Source: an uncultured Clostridium sp. (GTDB lineage Bacteria; Bacillota; Clostridia; Clostridiales; Clostridiaceae). From it: a stretch of DNA of 64,000 bases. The translations under genes were made by a program, and so were the position numbers. The DNA is taken from assembly GCF_947072515.1 (NCBI RefSeq), contig NZ_CAMTIG010000009.1, positions 32,056 to 96,055 on the forward strand. The letters are read 5' to 3'. The notes below the pieces were generated by a model. The model saw nothing but the letters and a program-made list of their open reading frames with translations, was not told where the DNA came from and did no database searches. Shown here piece by piece: positions 61,426 through 64,000 of the stretch (the first letter of the stretch is position 1; every line of letters starts with the position of its first letter).

Positions 61426-64000
61426 ATGAGAACGAAGTCAAAATTTAAAAAGAGGTTAAAGTATTTAGTGCCTGTTTTTTTATGCTTTGCTATAAATGCA
61501 AATTTAGTAGCTTGTAATAATGAAACAAAGGCAGCAGGGGGAAAAGCAACATATTCAATTACTAAAGAAGGAAATTCTGAAATAGTAATTCAAAGTATGC
61601 CAACATCATCACATTGGTTTCCAGAAGAATTATTGAAATGGGATATAAAAAATGATAAGAATGCAGAATTTAATAAAAGTGTTGTTCCGTTAGCAAAAAG
61701 AGTAGATAAAGAAAAGTTAACAGAATCTGTAGACACTCAAAACAAAGATATGAATGTAGTTGCAATATCGATTATGAATGGAAATACTAGTGGTAATCCA
61801 TCTCATGGATCAAACAAATTTAATTCAAATACATTTTCTTATTGGCAATATATTGATAAGTTAGTTTACTGGGGAGGTTCTGGTGGAGAAGGTCTTATAG
61901 TGCCACCAAGTCCAGATGTTACAGATTCAGCTCATAAAAATGGAGTTCCTGTTTTAGGAACAGTATTTTTCCCAATGGCAGAGCACGGTGGAAAAATGGA
62001 GTGGCTTGACCAATTCTTAGCTAAGAATAAAGAAGGAAATTTTGAAATTATTGATAAACTTATAGAAGTAGCAACATCATATGGATTTGATGGATGGTTT
62101 ATAAATCAAGAAACACAAGGAACAGAACAAGAACCATTAACAAAGAAACATGCAGATTTAATGCGAGAGTTTATAGCACAGTTTAAGCAAAAAGCTGGAG
62201 ATAAACTAGAAATAATGTGGTATGATTCTATGACTAAAGATGGTGAGATGGATTGGCAAAATGCATTAACTGATAAAAATAATGTTTTCTTAGTAGATGG
62301 AGAAAATAAGGATATGGCAGATAGTATGTTCCTTAATTTCTGGTGGACTTATAAAAAGTTTGCATCACAAGAGTTATTAAAGAAATCTAAAGCTAATGCT
62401 GAAAAGCTAGGGATAAATCCATATGATCTTTATGCAGGAATAGATACTCAAGAAAATGGATCGGGAACACCTGTAAATTGGAGCTTATTTGAAGATAAAA
62501 CAGGAAATCCATATACATCACTAGGGCTTTATTGTCCAAGTTGGACTTATTTTTCATCAAATGGAAATTTAGATGAATTCCAAGAAAAAGAAGCTAAATA
62601 TTGGGTTAATGAGCATAAAAATCCTTCTATAAAAACAGATAATAAGGATAAAAACTGGAGAGGGATAAGCACATACTCTATTGAGCGTTCAGCAGTTACG
62701 AGTCTTCCATTTAAAACTAACTTTAATATGGGGAATGGATATAACTTCTTCATAGATGGAGAAAAGGTTTCAACATTAGATTGGAATAATAGAAGTATGG
62801 CAGATATAATGCCAACTTATAGATGGGTTATAGATAACGAAGGAAATAATAAATTAGAAGGAGCTATGGATTATTCAGAAGCATACTATGGTGGAAATAG
62901 TATTAAATTTACAGGTAATTTAGAAAAAGATAAAGGATCAATTATAAAATTATTTAGTGCGGATTTAGCAATAGAAGATAAAACAAATTTTGAAACAAAA
63001 TTAAAATCAAGTTCAGAAGTATCAGTAGATTTAGTTTTAGATTTCTATGAAGGAGAACAAGAAATCATAAAAGGTGATAAAAAAGTAGGAACTGAATGGA
63101 CAACTGTATCTTATGATATGAAAAAATTAAAAGGTAAAACTATTAAGACTATTTCTTACAAAGTATCTTCAGGAGAAGCAGTAACAGATTTAGTTCTTAA
63201 CTTAGGAAATATTACTGTAGAAGTAAAAGATACATTTAAAAAAGTTGATGTTTCAGAAGCAAATTTAATTGATGCAACTTTTGAAGAAGATGCAATGTTT
63301 GCAGGAGCAAGACTTTCATTTAAAGGATCTTCAGATAATGATTTAAGTCATTATGAAATTTATAAATTAAATGGTGATAAAACTAAATCATTCTTAGGAG
63401 CTACACCAAATAATCATTTCTTTATTCATACATTAGAGAGAGAAAAAGATGTAGATAAAACTGAGTTTGAAATAGTTGCAGTAAGTAAAGAAGGACACAG
63501 AGGAGCTAGTAAAACAGTAGAAATGGAGTGGCCAAATAATAAAATTCCAAAGGCTGCATTTAAAGCATCTAAGACATTAGTAGAACCAAATGAAGAGATT
63601 ACATTTGAAAGTACAAGCTCTTTAGTAACAGAAACTGTGGAATGGTCATTTCCAGGAGCAAAAGTAGAAAAAAGTAATGAAAAAGAAACTAAAATCTCTT
63701 ATGAGAAAGAAGGAGTATATAAAGTTACTTTAAAGGCAAAAAATAGCGAAGGTGAAGATGAAAAAGTTATAGAAGATTTTATAACAGTTAAAAAAGGTGT
63801 TAATAAAAACTTAAATTTAGCTAACTTATCAAAAGGAGCAAAAGTAGAAGCAAGTAGCTTTGTAAATGACAATGAAGCACCTAAATTTGCACTAGATGGT
63901 AAAAAAGATACTAAGTGGTGTGCAACAGGAAAAGCACCACACTCTATAACAATAGATTTAGGTAGTGAAAAACTAGTAAGTGAAGTATTAATGTCACATG
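61426..64000 (+). CDS. GH85 endo-beta-N-acetylglucosaminidase lipoprotein (3' end outside window)
   Basis: 858 residues are visible and the frame runs off the edge. A basic start plus hydrophobic core ends in the lipobox LVAC (Cys30), so it should be a surface lipoprotein. Residues about 55-400 are glycoside hydrolase family 85: YWGGSGGEGLIVPP, then the catalytic pair Asn227 and Glu229 in GWFINQETQG, and MWYDSMTKDGEMDWQN. This cleaves the chitobiose core of N-glycans. Downstream come a beta-sandwich, an FN3-like region (about 615-690), a PKD domain (about 705-785) and an F5/8 type C sugar-binding domain from about 795. ATG 61426 has GAAAGGGG upstream. It suits use of host glycoproteins. Confidence 0.95.
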   Translation, partial: MRTKSKFKKRLKYLVPVFLCFAINANLVACNNETKAAGGKATYSITKEGNSEIVIQSMPTSSHWFPEELLKWDIKNDKNAEFNKSVVPLAKRVDKEKLTESVDTQNKDMNVVAISIMNGNTSGNPSHGSNKFNSNTFSYWQYIDKLVYWGGSGGEGLIVPPSPDVTDSAHKNGVPVLGTVFFPMAEHGGKMEWLDQFLAKNKEGNFEIIDKLIEVATSYGFDGWFINQETQGTEQEPLTKKHADLMREFIAQFKQKAGDKLEIMWYDSMTKDGEMDWQNALTDKNNVFLVDGENKDMADSMFLNFWWTYKKFASQELLKKSKANAEKLGINPYDLYAGIDTQENGSGTPVNWSLFEDKTGNPYTSLGLYCPSWTYFSSNGNLDEFQEKEAKYWVNEHKNPSIKTDNKDKNWRGISTYSIERSAVTSLPFKTNFNMGNGYNFFIDGEKVSTLDWNNRSMADIMPTYRWVIDNEGNNKLEGAMDYSEAYYGGNSIKFTGNLEKDKGSIIKLFSADLAIEDKTNFETKLKSSSEVSVDLVLDFYEGEQEIIKGDKKVGTEWTTVSYDMKKLKGKTIKTISYKVSSGEAVTDLVLNLGNITVEVKDTFKKVDVSEANLIDATFEEDAMFAGARLSFKGSSDNDLSHYEIYKLNGDKTKSFLGATPNNHFFIHTLEREKDVDKTEFEIVAVSKEGHRGASKTVEMEWPNNKIPKAAFKASKTLVEPNEEITFESTSSLVTETVEWSFPGAKVEKSNEKETKISYEKEGVYKVTLKAKNSEGEDEKVIEDFITVKKGVNKNLNLANLSKGAKVEASSFVNDNEAPKFALDGKKDTKWCATGKAPHSITIDLGSEKLVSEVLMSH

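Overview
The window is very AT-rich with short intergenic gaps, A/G-rich ribosome sites and many simple stem-loop plus T-run terminators. The gene content (Rnf complex, bifunctional AdhE, HD-GYP response regulator, ECF transporter, S-box leader, a secreted glycan hydrolase) fits an anaerobic low-GC Firmicute, most likely Clostridium sensu stricto. The sequence alone does not fix the species. Most genes lie on the plus strand. No tRNA, rRNA, CRISPR array, insertion sequence or prophage was seen.

Layout. 1-4112: the tail of a probable TetR regulator, then a four-gene operon with a PIN-like protein, an unusual Ser/Thr kinase, a von Willebrand A protein and a PP2C phosphatase (a TerY-P-like phospho-signalling triad), then an 80-aa orphan. 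4155-9738: an orphan radical SAM enzyme, a 0.7-kb AT-rich gap, endonuclease IV, a Crp/Fnr regulator, a patatin phospholipase and a Bfd-like [2Fe-2S] protein. 10055-16442: an OFA-type MFS carrier and a two-component system followed by an ABC-2 exporter (linearmycin-resistance-like layout). 16596-21161: rnfCDGEAB, with a short RnfC that lacks the NADH/FMN domain. 21322-27749: a methyltransferase, a membrane protein behind an attenuator-like leader, threonine deaminase, and a sensor kinase with an HD-GYP regulator. 27791-30627: a SAM-I riboswitch controlling metN and a MetI-MetQ fusion gene. 30711-38276: a DUF1232 protein, RNase H, two tandem Xre-TPR regulators, a cation/proton antiporter and a Bax-inhibitor-1 protein. 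38375-41864 (minus): a YjeM-like transporter, a P1-family peptidase and an ECF S component. 42106-46265: a NUDIX hydrolase, thrC-thrB-ACT and an acetyltransferase. 46491-53969: a complete his operon (hisZ, a hisG-hisD fusion, C, B, H, A, F, I, E). 54101-54890 (minus): two HesB/IscA-like paralogues, one with an in-frame TGA that I read as selenocysteine. 55105-61249: a SAM-fold protein, an M24 aminopeptidase P, AdhE and an MBL hydrolase. 61426-end: the start of a lipoprotein GH85 endo-beta-N-acetylglucosaminidase.

How the genes work together. Amino-acid supply is a theme: methionine import under SAM control, threonine synthesis and deamination, a full histidine pathway, an amino-acid carrier and peptidases. 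Redox and energy come from Rnf, AdhE, the Bfd-like protein and the HesB-like pair. Sensing comes from two two-component systems, the kinase/phosphatase triad and the Xre-TPR pair. The GH85 enzyme points to use of host N-glycans.

The strongest unusual observations are the HesB-like selenoprotein with a SECIS-like hairpin and an adjacent Cys paralogue, the RnfC without an NADH site, and the two gene fusions (HisG-HisD, MetI-MetQ). Several structured RNA leaders or terminators also merit a check.
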